Shown: positions 35,980 through 44,319 of the stretch, in pieces
Layout of the letters: each line of letters opens with the position of its first letter
Numbering within the stretch: the first letter of the stretch is position 1
Assembly (NCBI GenBank): GCA_031404155.1
Contig: JANNGZ010000331.1
Coordinates: forward strand, 1 to 54,728
DNA length: 54,728 bases
Origin: JANNGZ01 sp031404155
GTDB taxonomy: Bacteria; Pseudomonadota; Gammaproteobacteria; Burkholderiales; Burkholderiaceae_C
Direction: 5' to 3'
Position numbers and translations under genes: made by a program
Notes under the pieces: generated by a model
What the model saw: only the letters and a program-made list of their open reading frames with translations
Told to the model about the DNA's origin: nothing
Database searches by the model: none

Positions 35980-37464
35980 ATGCGGCGCCTGCACCCCGAA
36001 GCCCTGCGCACGCTGCCGCTGGACGTGGCGCAGCCCACCTACGCGCGCGCCGCGCTGCGCTGCGGCATCGTGCACCTGGGCATCGGCGCGTTTGCGCGTG
36101 CGCACCTGGCGGTGGCCACCGAGGCCGCGCTGCATGCCAGCGGCGACCTGGCCTGGGGCATCAGCGGCGTGTCGCTGCGCGGTACCGCCACCCGCGACGC
36201 GCTCGGGCCTCAGGGGGCCCTGTACACCGTGGCCGAACGCGACGCGGCGCGCGACGGCACGCCGCGCCAATCGCTCAGCGTGATCGGCGCGCTGCGCGAG
36301 CTGCTGGTGGCGCCGCAAAACCCGCGCGCCGTGCTCGAACGCATTGCCGACCCCGACACCCGCATCGTCAGCCTCACCGTCACCGAAAAGGGCTACCTGC
36401 TCGACGGCGCCGGCGGCCTGATGTTCGAACATGCCGATGTGCGGCACGACCAGAGCCACCCCGACGCGCCGCGCAGCGCCGTCGGCTTCATCGTGCATGG
36501 GCTGGCGCTGCGGCGTGCACGGGCATTGGGCGGCATCAGCCTGATGTCGCTGGACAACCTGCCCAACAACGGCCACCTGTTGCGCTCGCAGGTGCTGGCC
36601 TTTGCCGCCAACGTGAACACCGGCCTGCGTGAATGGATCGAGACCCGCTGCAGCTTCCCCTGCTCGATGGTCGACCGCATCGTGCCGCGCACCACCGAGC
36701 TGGACCGCGCCCGCGTGGCCGCGGCGCTCGGTGCGGACGACGCCTGGCCGGTGGTGGCGGAGCCGTATTTCGAATGGACGCTGGAGAACAACTTCGTCGC
36801 CGGCCGGCCCGACTGGGGCCCCGCGGGCGTGCGCCTGGTGAGCCACGCGGCGCCGTGGGAGCGCCTCAAGCTGCGCATGGTCAACGGCGCGCATTCCAGC
36901 ATCGCCTACCTGGGCGCAATGGCCGGCTGGCAGACGGTGGACGCGGCAATTGCCCAGCCCGCGCTGCGGCAATACGTGCTCGACCTGCTCCGCGACGAGG
37001 TCGAGCCGACGCTCCCCGCGCTGCCGGGTTTGAACCTCGCGCAATACCGCAGCCAGCTGATCGCACGCGTCAGCAACCCCGCGCTCGCCCACCGCACCCA
37101 GCAGATTGCGATGGACGGGTCGCAGAAGCTGCCCCAGCGCCTGCTGGGCACGGTGCGCGACCGCCTGGCGGTGGGCGCGTCGATCCACCATCTGGCGCTC
37201 GGCATCGCCGCCTGGCTGCACTACCTGCGCGGCTACGACGAACACGGCCGCGAGTACCCGATCGACGACCCGCTGGCCGACGCGCTGCTCGCGCTGACCC
37301 GCGAGGCGCATGGCCTGGACGACGACGAACAACGTGCCCGTTTTCTGATCGGCTTCGTGCCGGTGTTCGGCGACCTCGCGCACAACACCCGGCTCGCGCA
37401 CGAACTTGCGGGCCACCTGCGCAGCCTGCGCGAGCGCGGGGTGCGGGCGACCCTCGGGGATTGA
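35980..37464 (+). CDS. Mannitol dehydrogenase family protein, probable fructuronate reductase
   Basis: A 494-residue NAD-dependent long-chain polyol/uronate dehydrogenase. The N-terminal nucleotide-binding strand is IVHLGIGAFARAHLA, followed by SLTVTEKGYLLD, SLDNLPNNGHLLR and the catalytic-lysine region ERLKLRMVNGAHSSIAYLG. Linkage four bases after manD favours fructuronate reductase (UxuB) over mannitol 2-dehydrogenase. UxaC, KdgK and a transporter are not in the window. Confidence 0.9.
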   Translation: MRRLHPEALRTLPLDVAQPTYARAALRCGIVHLGIGAFARAHLAVATEAALHASGDLAWGISGVSLRGTATRDALGPQGALYTVAERDAARDGTPRQSLSVIGALRELLVAPQNPRAVLERIADPDTRIVSLTVTEKGYLLDGAGGLMFEHADVRHDQSHPDAPRSAVGFIVHGLALRRARALGGISLMSLDNLPNNGHLLRSQVLAFAANVNTGLREWIETRCSFPCSMVDRIVPRTTELDRARVAAALGADDAWPVVAEPYFEWTLENNFVAGRPDWGPAGVRLVSHAAPWERLKLRMVNGAHSSIAYLGAMAGWQTVDAAIAQPALRQYVLDLLRDEVEPTLPALPGLNLAQYRSQLIARVSNPALAHRTQQIAMDGSQKLPQRLLGTVRDRLAVGASIHHLALGIAAWLHYLRGYDEHGREYPIDDPLADALLALTREAHGLDDDEQRARFLIGFVPVFGDLAHNTRLAHELAGHLRSLRERGVRATLGD

Positions 37465-37470
37465 GTTGCT

Positions 37471-37493
37471 CCTTCCCCCTTGATGGGGGAAGG
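37471..37493. terminator. REP-like hairpin after the dehydrogenase gene
   Basis: CCTTCCCCC and GGGGGAAGG flank five bases. The sequence matches one arm of the paired element at 40321-40427, so it belongs to the same repeat family. It lies just after a stop codon and may end transcription. Confidence 0.55.
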
Positions 37494-37543
37494 TAGGACA
37501 CCGCACCGCCACCGCACCCTCCCCGCCGTAGGATGATCGGACC

Positions 37544-38347
37544 ATGAGCGAAGCGGCTTCCCCTCGCGACACGCTGGCGCCTGTCGCCCGCACGGCAGCG
37601 CAGTGGCTCGTCGGCTGGTGGCGCATCGTGCACCTGGCCGCGCTGCTGCTCGCGATGGCGTTGTCGCCTTCCTTGTATGCGCCGCAGAGCCGGCGCACCC
37701 TGGCGCGCCAGATTTACATCGACACCGCGCCGGTGCTGCTCTGGTTCGGCGTGCTCACCACCTTGATCAGCGTGGTGGTGATCCGCATCGTGCTCGTCAC
37801 CGCACTGAGCTACGGCCTGTCGCAGTACGCGCTGGAGATGGTGGTACGGGTGCTGGTGCTGGAGCTGATCCCGCTCACCGCCGCGCTCTTCGCCGCGCTG
37901 CGCTGCACGCTACCCAACGCCGCCGAGATCGGCGAGCTGCGGGCCCAAGGCGCCTGGGAGGCCGCCTTGCGCGAGGGCAGCGACCCGCTGCGCAACGAGG
38001 TGCTGCCGCGGGTGGCCGCGGGTGTGTTCTGCGCTCTGCTGCTGGCCGCGGTGAGCTGCGTGGTCACGCTGCTGGTGGCCTATGTTTCCGTTTACGGCAT
38101 CACCACCTCGGGCTTTGCGGCGTACACCCACACGGTGGGCCAGGTGTTCAACCCCGCGGTCTCGCTGATCCTGAGCCTGAAGATCCTGTTCTTCGGCATC
38201 ACGGTGGCGCTGACCCCGATTGCCGCGGTGCTCGACGAGACGCCGCGGCCGAACGCCCGAACCAGCGCCGAGCTGCACGGCCTGGTGCGCATGTCGCTGC
38301 TGATCCTGATCATCGAAGCCGCCTCGCTGGTGGGCAACTATTACTGA
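37544..38347 (+). CDS. MlaE-type ABC transporter permease
   Basis: A 267-residue inner-membrane protein of the MlaE/YrbE permease family, which moves phospholipids between the membranes with an MCE substrate-binding protein. Five to six hydrophobic segments are visible (about residues 30-48, 65-88, 100-128, 160-192, 205-230, 245-265). The conserved LELIPLTAALFAALRCTLP segment and a cytoplasmic coupling region (IGELRAQGAWEAA) follow. A MlaF ATPase gene would normally lie next to it; here the next gene is the MCE protein. Confidence 0.85.
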   Translation: MSEAASPRDTLAPVARTAAQWLVGWWRIVHLAALLLAMALSPSLYAPQSRRTLARQIYIDTAPVLLWFGVLTTLISVVVIRIVLVTALSYGLSQYALEMVVRVLVLELIPLTAALFAALRCTLPNAAEIGELRAQGAWEAALREGSDPLRNEVLPRVAAGVFCALLLAAVSCVVTLLVAYVSVYGITTSGFAAYTHTVGQVFNPAVSLILSLKILFFGITVALTPIAAVLDETPRPNARTSAELHGLVRMSLLILIIEAASLVGNYY

Positions 38348-38388
38348 GCACCCCCAGGAAATGACTTCGTCATTCCCGCCCCCAGGGG

Positions 38389-38420
38389 TCAAGCAAAGTG
38401 GCGAAGCCACATTTGCTTGA
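38389..38420. repeat. Stem-loop element between permease and MCE genes
   Basis: TCAAGCAAAGTGGC and GCCACATTTGCTTGA form a stem with a three-base loop and one bulge. It is the reverse-complement partner of the element at 15096-15127. A smaller hairpin (ATGAC-TTC-GTCAT) precedes it at 38361-38373. It sits exactly where an ATPase gene might be expected. Confidence 0.65.
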
Positions 38421-38441
38421 GATCCCGTTCACTGATCGCGC

Positions 38442-39473
38442 ATGAAGGACGACAACAAACTCCCGCCAGGTCCGCCAGGTCCGCCAAGCCCGACCAACCC
38501 GCCAGGCCCACCCAGCCCGGCGCGCCCGGGCCCGTCGGCCGCGCTCGAATTCAGGGCCTACCTGCTGTTGGCGCTGTTCGTGCTGCTCGTCGGCGCCACA
38601 GCGCTGTACCTGATGTACGCCCGCGGCGCCTTCGAGAGCACGCAGCGCCTGGTGCTGGTGGCCGAGGACGCCGAAGGGGTGCGGGTGGGCATGGACCTCA
38701 CCTTCGCCGGCTTCCCGATCGGCCGTGTGCGCCGCACCGAACTGGCTGCCGACGGCAATGCACGCATCCTGATCGACGTGCCGAGCAAGGACGCCAAGTG
38801 GCTGCGCACCTCCAGCGTGTTCACGCTGGTTCGCAGCGTGGTCGGCAGCGCCACCTTGCGCGCCTACAGCGGCGTGCTCAGCGACCCGCCGCTGCCCGAC
38901 GGCGCCGAGCGCAAGGTGCTCGCCGGGGACACCAGCGCCGAGCTGCCGCGCCTGGTGTCCGCGGCGCGCGAGGTGATGCAGAACCTGGCCCAACTCTCGG
39001 CCCCCGACGCACCGCTGGCCAAGAGCCTCGCGAATGTCCAGACGATCACCGAACAAGCCACCGGCCCGCGCGGCGCGGCGGGCGCGCTCTTCGGCGACAC
39101 GGTGGATGCGAAGAAGCTCAACGACTCGGTGAACGCGGCGCTGGCGCGCACCAACACCCTGCTCGCGCGCCTGGACGGCATCGCCGCCAAGGCCGACGCG
39201 CAGGTGCTGGGCCCGGACGGCGTGGTGAACGAAAGCAAGGCCGCGGTGATGCAGCTCAACGCGGTGCTCGGCGACGCGCGCAGCACGCTCAAGAAAGTGG
39301 ACGTTGTGCTGGCCGAGGTGCAAGGCGTGGCCGCCAATGCCCGCACCGCCACCACCGACCTCGGTGCGCTGCGCAGCGAGGTCGACGCCACGGTGCGCAA
39401 GGTGGAGCAACTGGTGGACGAGGTGAACCGCAAATGGCCGTTTGCGCGCGACACGGAGTTGAAGCTGAAGTGA
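38442..39473 (+). CDS. MCE/MlaD-family lipid-binding protein
   Basis: A 343-residue protein anchored by one N-terminal transmembrane helix (about residues 43-64), followed by the MCE domain (LVLVAEDAEGVRVGMDLTFA, then GFPIGRVRRTEL). A long helical C-terminal region (about residues 165-330) probably forms an extended tube or coiled coil. The first 35 residues are a cytoplasmic Pro/Gly repeat (PPGPPGPPSP). It partners the permease upstream in retrograde or anterograde phospholipid transport by family knowledge. Confidence 0.9.
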   Translation: MKDDNKLPPGPPGPPSPTNPPGPPSPARPGPSAALEFRAYLLLALFVLLVGATALYLMYARGAFESTQRLVLVAEDAEGVRVGMDLTFAGFPIGRVRRTELAADGNARILIDVPSKDAKWLRTSSVFTLVRSVVGSATLRAYSGVLSDPPLPDGAERKVLAGDTSAELPRLVSAAREVMQNLAQLSAPDAPLAKSLANVQTITEQATGPRGAAGALFGDTVDAKKLNDSVNAALARTNTLLARLDGIAAKADAQVLGPDGVVNESKAAVMQLNAVLGDARSTLKKVDVVLAEVQGVAANARTATTDLGALRSEVDATVRKVEQLVDEVNRKWPFARDTELKLK

Positions 39474-39603
39474 ACCACCCCCGTTGCGCCTTCGGCGCTC
39501 CCCCTCAAGGGGGCACCGCCAGCGGCCTGGCAGAGCCAGTTCCGCGGCGGTCGCTTGGCATCAGCTCGAGTTTCATGCGCGCGCAGCGCAATGGACCACC
39601 GTA

Positions 39604-40311
39604 ATGAGCGCGAACCGAAACGCAGCCCTCCGGTATCTCCGCGTCTTGTTTGCAGCGGTGTTCGTCTCTGGATTGATCTCTTCGCTCGCCGCCTGCGCCA
39701 GCGGTCCGCCGCCGCCCGACTGGCAGGCCGACGCCAAGAGCGCGCTCGACCGCGCGGTAGCGGCGCACCTCAAGGGCGACAGCCGCGTCGAGGCGGCTGA
39801 GTTCGAGCGCGCCCGTGGCCATATCGCGCGCACCGGCCGGCCCGAGCTGCTGGCGCGTGCCGAGCTGATGCGCTGCGCGGCGCATGTGGCGAGCCTGGTC
39901 TTCGAGCCCTGTGAAGGTTTCGACCGCCTGCAAGCCGACGCGGCCGCGCCGGAGCGCGCCTACGCGCAGCACCTGGCCGCGCGCGTGTTGCCACGTGCGG
40001 ACATCGACCAACTGCCGCCCGAGCAACGTGGCGCCGCGGCGGCGCTGGCCGGCCCGCAAGCAACCCTGGGCAGCGTTCAATCCATCGCCGACCCGCTGTC
40101 GCGACTGATCGCGGTAGCGGTGTTGTTCCGCGCCGGCAAGGCCAGCCCGGCATTGATCGCCCAGGCGGCCGACACCGCGTCAGCGCAGGGCTGGCGCCGC
40201 CCGCTGCTGGCCTGGCTCGAAGTGCAAGCCTTGCTCGCCGACAAGGCCGGCGATGCGAACGAAGCGCAGCGTTTGCGCCGGCGGATCGCGCTGGTGCAGT
40301 TGACCAAGTAG
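39604..40311 (+). CDS. Lipoprotein linked to the Mla-type genes
   Basis: A 235-residue exported protein with a hydrophobic signal (residues 12-30) and lipobox LAAC ending at Cys31. The mature part is helical and Ala/Arg-rich, with a TPR-like pattern at the C-terminus (residues about 175-230). It lies 130 bases after the MCE gene, separated by a hairpin repeat at about 39484-39513. Auxiliary lipoproteins often complete Mla-type operons, which suggests an outer-membrane partner. There is no specific family match that I can name. Confidence 0.75.
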   Translation: MSANRNAALRYLRVLFAAVFVSGLISSLAACASGPPPPDWQADAKSALDRAVAAHLKGDSRVEAAEFERARGHIARTGRPELLARAELMRCAAHVASLVFEPCEGFDRLQADAAAPERAYAQHLAARVLPRADIDQLPPEQRGAAAALAGPQATLGSVQSIADPLSRLIAVAVLFRAGKASPALIAQAADTASAQGWRRPLLAWLEVQALLADKAGDANEAQRLRRRIALVQLTK

Positions 40312-40320
40312 CCGAGCCTG

Positions 40321-40427
40321 GCTCCTTCCCCCTTGACGGGGGAAGGTTGGGATGGGGGTGGTCGCGCTACAGCGGCCAACTCAAAACGCACCCCACCCCA
40401 ACCCTCCCCCGTCAAGGGGGAGGGAGC
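40321..40427. repeat. Paired inverted REP-like element
   Basis: A 40-base unit at 40321-40360 (starts GCTCCTTCCCCCTTGACGGG) is repeated in inverted orientation at 40389-40427 with only a few differences. Each arm also contains its own CCCCC-TTGAC-GGGGG hairpin. The 28-base spacer has no gene. This head-to-head layout resembles bacterial BIMEs. A third single copy is at 37468-37497. Confidence 0.75.
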
Positions 40428-40513
40428 AAACAAGATGCTTGTCGCGCCGTTGCATTCCCGCTCGCCTTCGGTTTGAATCCCGCCACCCACAACACCCAAG
40501 CCGAGGAGACCCG

Positions 40514-41797
40514 ATGCACAACACCCAACGTCGTGACCTGCTGAAAGCCGGCGGCGCGCTGGCCCTTGCCAGTGCTGCCCCCACCGCGGCGCTCGCCGCG
40601 ATGGGCCCGAACGACAAGTTCGACCTGCTGATCCGCAACGCCAACGTGCTCGACCCGAGCCAGAACCTCAAGGGCCAGCGCGACATCGGCATCCGCTACG
40701 GGCTCATCGAGGCGATGGACGCGAGCATCGCGCCCGAGCGTGCCAACCGGGTGATGGACGCCGGCGGCAAGCTGGTCACGCCGGGGCTGATCGACCTGCA
40801 TGCGCACACTTATCCCTACGGTTCTGCGATCGGCATCCCCGCCGACGAACTGGTGGCGCACCAGGCCACGACCACCGTCGTTTCGGCCGGTGACGCGGGT
40901 GCCAACAACATGGCCGCGTTCCGCCGCTTTGTGGTGCCGGCCTCGCGCACCCGGCAGTTTGCGTTTGTGCATATCGCGGTGGCGGGCCTGGCCGGCTTCC
41001 CGGTGCCCGAACTGTTCAACATCGACTACGCGCAGCCCGAAGCCGCCGCGCGCACCGTGGCCGAAAACGCCGACCTGGTGCTCGGCGTGAAAGTGCGCAT
41101 GAGCGAAAACGTGATCGCGCGCCATGGCCTGGAGCCGCTGAAACGCGCCATCGCCGCCTGCGAAAAATCCGGCGTGCCGGCCAAGGTGATGTGCCACATC
41201 GGCGGCGTGGCCGACACCGCGCTGATGAGCCAGATCCTGGACCTGCTGCGCCCCGGCGACGTGCTCACCCATTGCTACTCGGGCGCGCCGAACAATGCCG
41301 GCCAGTTCACCAACATCGTGCAGGACGGCAAGCTCTTGCCCGCCGCGCTCGCCGCCAAGAAGCGCGGCGTCATCTTCGACATCGGCCACGGCGGCGGCAG
41401 CTTCGACTACACGGTGGCCGAAGCCGCCATCGCCCAGGGCTGCCCGCCCGACACCATCTCCTCGGACATCCACGTCTTCTCCGGCAACAGCCCCGGCATG
41501 CCGTATCTACCGTGGGTGATGAGCAAGATGATCGGCCTGGGATTCACGCTGGAGCAGGTGGTCACCATGACCACCGCCACGCCCGCGCGCGTGATCGCGC
41601 GGGTGCCGAAACACGGCACGCTCGCGCTCGGTGCACCGGCCGATTTGTCGATGTTCGATGTGGTCGAAGGCGCGGTGTCGTTTGTGGACACGCGCAACAA
41701 CAAGCGCGAGGGGAAGATGTACTTGCGGCCGGCGGGCACCGTGGTCGCGGGTGTGGCGTTCGGGAGGCCCTATCAGGCGCCGTTTACGGTGAGGTAG
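40514..41797 (+). CDS. Exported amidohydrolase/deacetylase-family metalloenzyme
   Basis: A 427-residue amidohydrolase-superfamily protein with a Tat signal (RRDLLKAGG at residues 6-14, cleavage near ALAA). The metal site is visible: His-x-His in LIDLHAHTYPYG, a lysine for carboxylation in VLGVKVRMS, His in MCHIGG, His in LTHCYSG, and the late Asp in ISSDIHVFSG. Family members deacetylate amino acids or sugars or hydrolyse cyclic amides. The substrate is not evident here. A paired repeat sits directly upstream. Confidence 0.88.
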   Translation: MHNTQRRDLLKAGGALALASAAPTAALAAMGPNDKFDLLIRNANVLDPSQNLKGQRDIGIRYGLIEAMDASIAPERANRVMDAGGKLVTPGLIDLHAHTYPYGSAIGIPADELVAHQATTTVVSAGDAGANNMAAFRRFVVPASRTRQFAFVHIAVAGLAGFPVPELFNIDYAQPEAAARTVAENADLVLGVKVRMSENVIARHGLEPLKRAIAACEKSGVPAKVMCHIGGVADTALMSQILDLLRPGDVLTHCYSGAPNNAGQFTNIVQDGKLLPAALAAKKRGVIFDIGHGGGSFDYTVAEAAIAQGCPPDTISSDIHVFSGNSPGMPYLPWVMSKMIGLGFTLEQVVTMTTATPARVIARVPKHGTLALGAPADLSMFDVVEGAVSFVDTRNNKREGKMYLRPAGTVVAGVAFGRPYQAPFTVR

Positions 41798-42015
41798 GCG
41801 TAGATTTCACCGTCGCCAGCCGCTGCGCCTGGCCCGATCGAACCGGGTGGGTCAGCTGGTGCTCGGGGCTTTTGCGTGCGGCGATTGCAGCGCTGGGTAT
41901 GGACGCCAGCGCCGCAGGCACCTATCGTTCGTCTCACGTCGACGTCTTGGCACCACGGCGACGAGCGAAGGGTTCCGCTGCCTCCGAACGTTTCAAGGCC
42001 AAAAGGAAAAGCACC

Positions 42016-42690
42016 ATGAAGCTCTACTACCACCCGATCTCGACCACCAGCCGCCCGATCATGCTGTTTGCCGCCGAAAGCCGCATTCCGCTGGAGATGC
42101 AGGTGGTGGACCTGTTCACCGGCGAGCATGTGCAGCCGCCCTACGCGGCGATCAACCCGAACAAGCTGATTCCCACGTTGGAGGACGGCGACTTCATCCT
42201 CACCGAGAACTCGGCGATCCTGAAGTACCTGGCCGACAAGATCGACTCGCCGGCCTACCCGAAGGACTTGCAGAAGCGGGCCCGGGTCAACGAGCGCATG
42301 GACTGGACCAGCACGCAGCTGTGCAGCGACCTGGTCTATGCCCTGGTGTACCCGCAGATCTTCGACACCCACAAGCGCCGCAGCGACGAAGCCCAGACCG
42401 CCACGCTGGAGCGCGGCAAAGAGCGCGCACAGGCTTGGCTGGGGGTGCTCGACGAGCATGTGCTCGGCCCGGGCAACCCCTACCTGTGCGGCGACGCGAT
42501 CACCATCGCCGACTACCACGCCGCGTCCTACGTGGCGCTGGCCGAGGTGATCGGCAGCGACCTCGCGGCCTACCCCAACGTGAAGCGCTGGCTCGGCCGC
42601 ATGAAGGCGCTCAAGAGCTGGCCGCAGGTGTACCAGGTGATCGACGGCTACGCCGCGTCGCTCAAGGGCAAGACGATGGTTGCTGTCTGA
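42016..42690 (+). CDS. Glutathione S-transferase family protein
   Basis: A 224-residue GST with an N-terminal thioredoxin-like domain (begins MKLYYHPISTTSRPIMLFAA; NKLIPTLEDGDFILTENSAI holds the cis-proline and glutathione-binding Glu-Asn/Ser) and a helical C-terminal domain (PYLCGDAITIADYHAASYVA). AGGAAAAG precedes the ATG. It is closer to theta-type than the GST at 33084. It is followed 11 bases later by a VOC-family gene, consistent with a shared detoxification unit. Confidence 0.93.
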   Translation: MKLYYHPISTTSRPIMLFAAESRIPLEMQVVDLFTGEHVQPPYAAINPNKLIPTLEDGDFILTENSAILKYLADKIDSPAYPKDLQKRARVNERMDWTSTQLCSDLVYALVYPQIFDTHKRRSDEAQTATLERGKERAQAWLGVLDEHVLGPGNPYLCGDAITIADYHAASYVALAEVIGSDLAAYPNVKRWLGRMKALKSWPQVYQVIDGYAASLKGKTMVAV

Positions 42691-42701
42691 CGGGGCCCGC
42701 G

Positions 42702-43193
42702 ATGATCCGCAAACTGCACCACAACGCCTACCGCTGCCGCGACTCCGAAGAGACCCGGGCGTTCTACGAAGATTTCCTCTGCCTGCCGCTGGTGGGCACG
42801 CTGGAGATCGGCGAGAGCAAGACCGGGCGCGCCACCAACACGCTGCACACCTTCTACCGGCTGGACGACGGCTCGCACCTGGCCTTCTTCGAGACCGACG
42901 ACTTCCCGTTCGAGTTCAAGAAGCAACACGACTTCGACCTGCACATCGCGCTGGAAGTCGGCGCTGAAGTCCTGCAGCCCATGCTGCTCAAGGGCCGTGA
43001 ACAAGGCATCGAAGTCCGCGGCCCCTCCGACCACGGCATGATCGATTCGATCTATTTCCGCGACCCCAACGGCTACGTCATCGAGCTGTGCGCCAAGCGC
43101 GCCGACCACGACACGCTGATGGACCCGGCCCGCAATGGCGCACGGGACAAGCTGCAGCGCTGGACGGCGGCCAAGGCGGGTGCTTCGAACTGA
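42702..43193 (+). CDS. VOC-family (glyoxalase/extradiol-dioxygenase fold) protein
   Basis: A 163-residue protein with the paired beta-alpha-beta-beta-beta VOC modules. Metal-site candidates are His7 (LHHNAYRCRD), a Glu in the LAFFETDDFPF strand, a His in DLHIALEV, and the last Glu in YFRDPNGYVIELCA. It could be a glyoxalase, thiol transferase or dioxygenase-type enzyme. The adjacent GST gene favours a glutathione-linked reaction, which is inferred only. Confidence 0.9.
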   Translation: MIRKLHHNAYRCRDSEETRAFYEDFLCLPLVGTLEIGESKTGRATNTLHTFYRLDDGSHLAFFETDDFPFEFKKQHDFDLHIALEVGAEVLQPMLLKGREQGIEVRGPSDHGMIDSIYFRDPNGYVIELCAKRADHDTLMDPARNGARDKLQRWTAAKAGASN

Positions 43194-43410
43194 GCCGCAG
43201 CCGCCGTGCGCCGCTGAGCCAGCTGCTCGACCTTTCTCGAGGCGTGCTCACCTTGCGCTGATCAGCAGCAGCACATTGCGCTTGAGCCCGCTCGACCCGA
43301 TCCGCGCCGAGTGACGCTACCGGCTCGCGATGGCGCAGTTGTGGCCGGCCGCGACGAGCCGGCCTGCGACTGGAGCCAGACCGCCGCCGCGACCAACCGG
43401 GCTGCGTTGG

Positions 43411-43605
43411 CGGCCGGTGCATGCCGCGGCCTTGCAGTCACTCGGGCAGCACGCCGCGGCGCAGCAAGCCTTCGACGAACACATCGCACGCCACCCGCAC
43501 TTCGAGGCCGGCCACATCGCGCAGCGCTTGCCGGGCGGCAACCCCGCGGTGGTGGCGGCACGCGAGCGGCTTGCGGCGAGCCTGAAGCCGTTGGGAATGC
43601 GCTAG
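43411..43605 (+). pseudogene. TPR-like C-terminal fragment of a lost gene
   Basis: A frame encodes HAAALQSLGQHAAAQQAFDE and then RHPHFEAGHIAQRLPGGNP, ending LKPLGMR-stop. The pattern is that of a TPR repeat tail such as those of some adenylate-cyclase-type or regulatory proteins. The upstream sequence in this frame is not protein-like and there is no start signal. The rest of the 463-base gap (43194-43656) shows nothing else I can support. Confidence 0.4.
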
Positions 43606-43656
43606 TGGCTGGGGCTTGCTGTCGCGCTTGCGGGTGCGAACCGCTGCGCGCCCGGG

Positions 43657-44187
43657 TCAATGGTCCGCGGTGTCGGCGAGTTGCCCGCGGATTGCGCCCG
43701 CCGGGTACTCGGCGTTGTGGATATTGATGTAGAACTTCTTCGGGTTGTTCAGGATGCGCTGGACGATGCCGAGCTCACCGGTGGGGAACTTGCCCGGCTC
43801 GCCCTCGGTCAGGCAGTCCCCGGCCTGACCACCCTGCGGCCAGGCCAGGTTGGCCACCACCGGACCGTTGCTGCCGCGCGCGCCTTCGTGGATATGCGCG
43901 GCGCGCCCCCCGCCCGGGGCTAGCGGCAGTTCGGCGATTTTCTTCACGTCCACCAGCAGGTAGCACAGCGTGAGCGCGTCGCCATCGATGCCGAACACAT
44001 AAGCTTCGGCGCGCCCATCGGGGTCGCCGACGATGGCGTTGGAGGGCGCGTCGGTGCGCACTTCTTCGCGGCCGTCGAGTTCGGCCTTCAGCACGATGTT
44101 CAGGTGCCCTGCCGACGCCTGGGGCGCCCAGACAGCCAGCGCCAAAACAGCGGCGGCGATCGAGTGAATTCTGCGGATTTTGTTCAT
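43657..44187 (-). CDS. CHRD-domain secreted protein
   Basis: A 176-residue protein with a signal peptide (cleavage near ASAG, residue 27) and a CHRD domain. The opening is LKAELDGREEV, the central part is AAHIHEGARGSNGPVVANL, and the ending is FYINIHNAEYPAGAIRGQL. CHRD domains occur in chordin and in bacterial secreted proteins of unknown function; the His residues could bind metal. It lies downstream of the gamma-glutamyltranspeptidase gene in the same direction, 132 bases away. Confidence 0.92.
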   Translation of the reverse strand: MNKIRRIHSIAAAVLALAVWAPQASAGHLNIVLKAELDGREEVRTDAPSNAIVGDPDGRAEAYVFGIDGDALTLCYLLVDVKKIAELPLAPGGGRAAHIHEGARGSNGPVVANLAWPQGGQAGDCLTEGEPGKFPTGELGIVQRILNNPKKFYINIHNAEYPAGAIRGQLADTADH

Positions 44188-44319
44188 GGTCGCTTCCTCA
44201 TCAGGGGTTGAGCTCCGCAGCGCCGCGCATCGCGACGGCTGGGAACGGGTGGTGATCCCGCGGCCTCACGCCCGCGGTGGCGGCAAGTACGCAGCCGGGG
44301 GCTTTGTGGATGCAGACGA

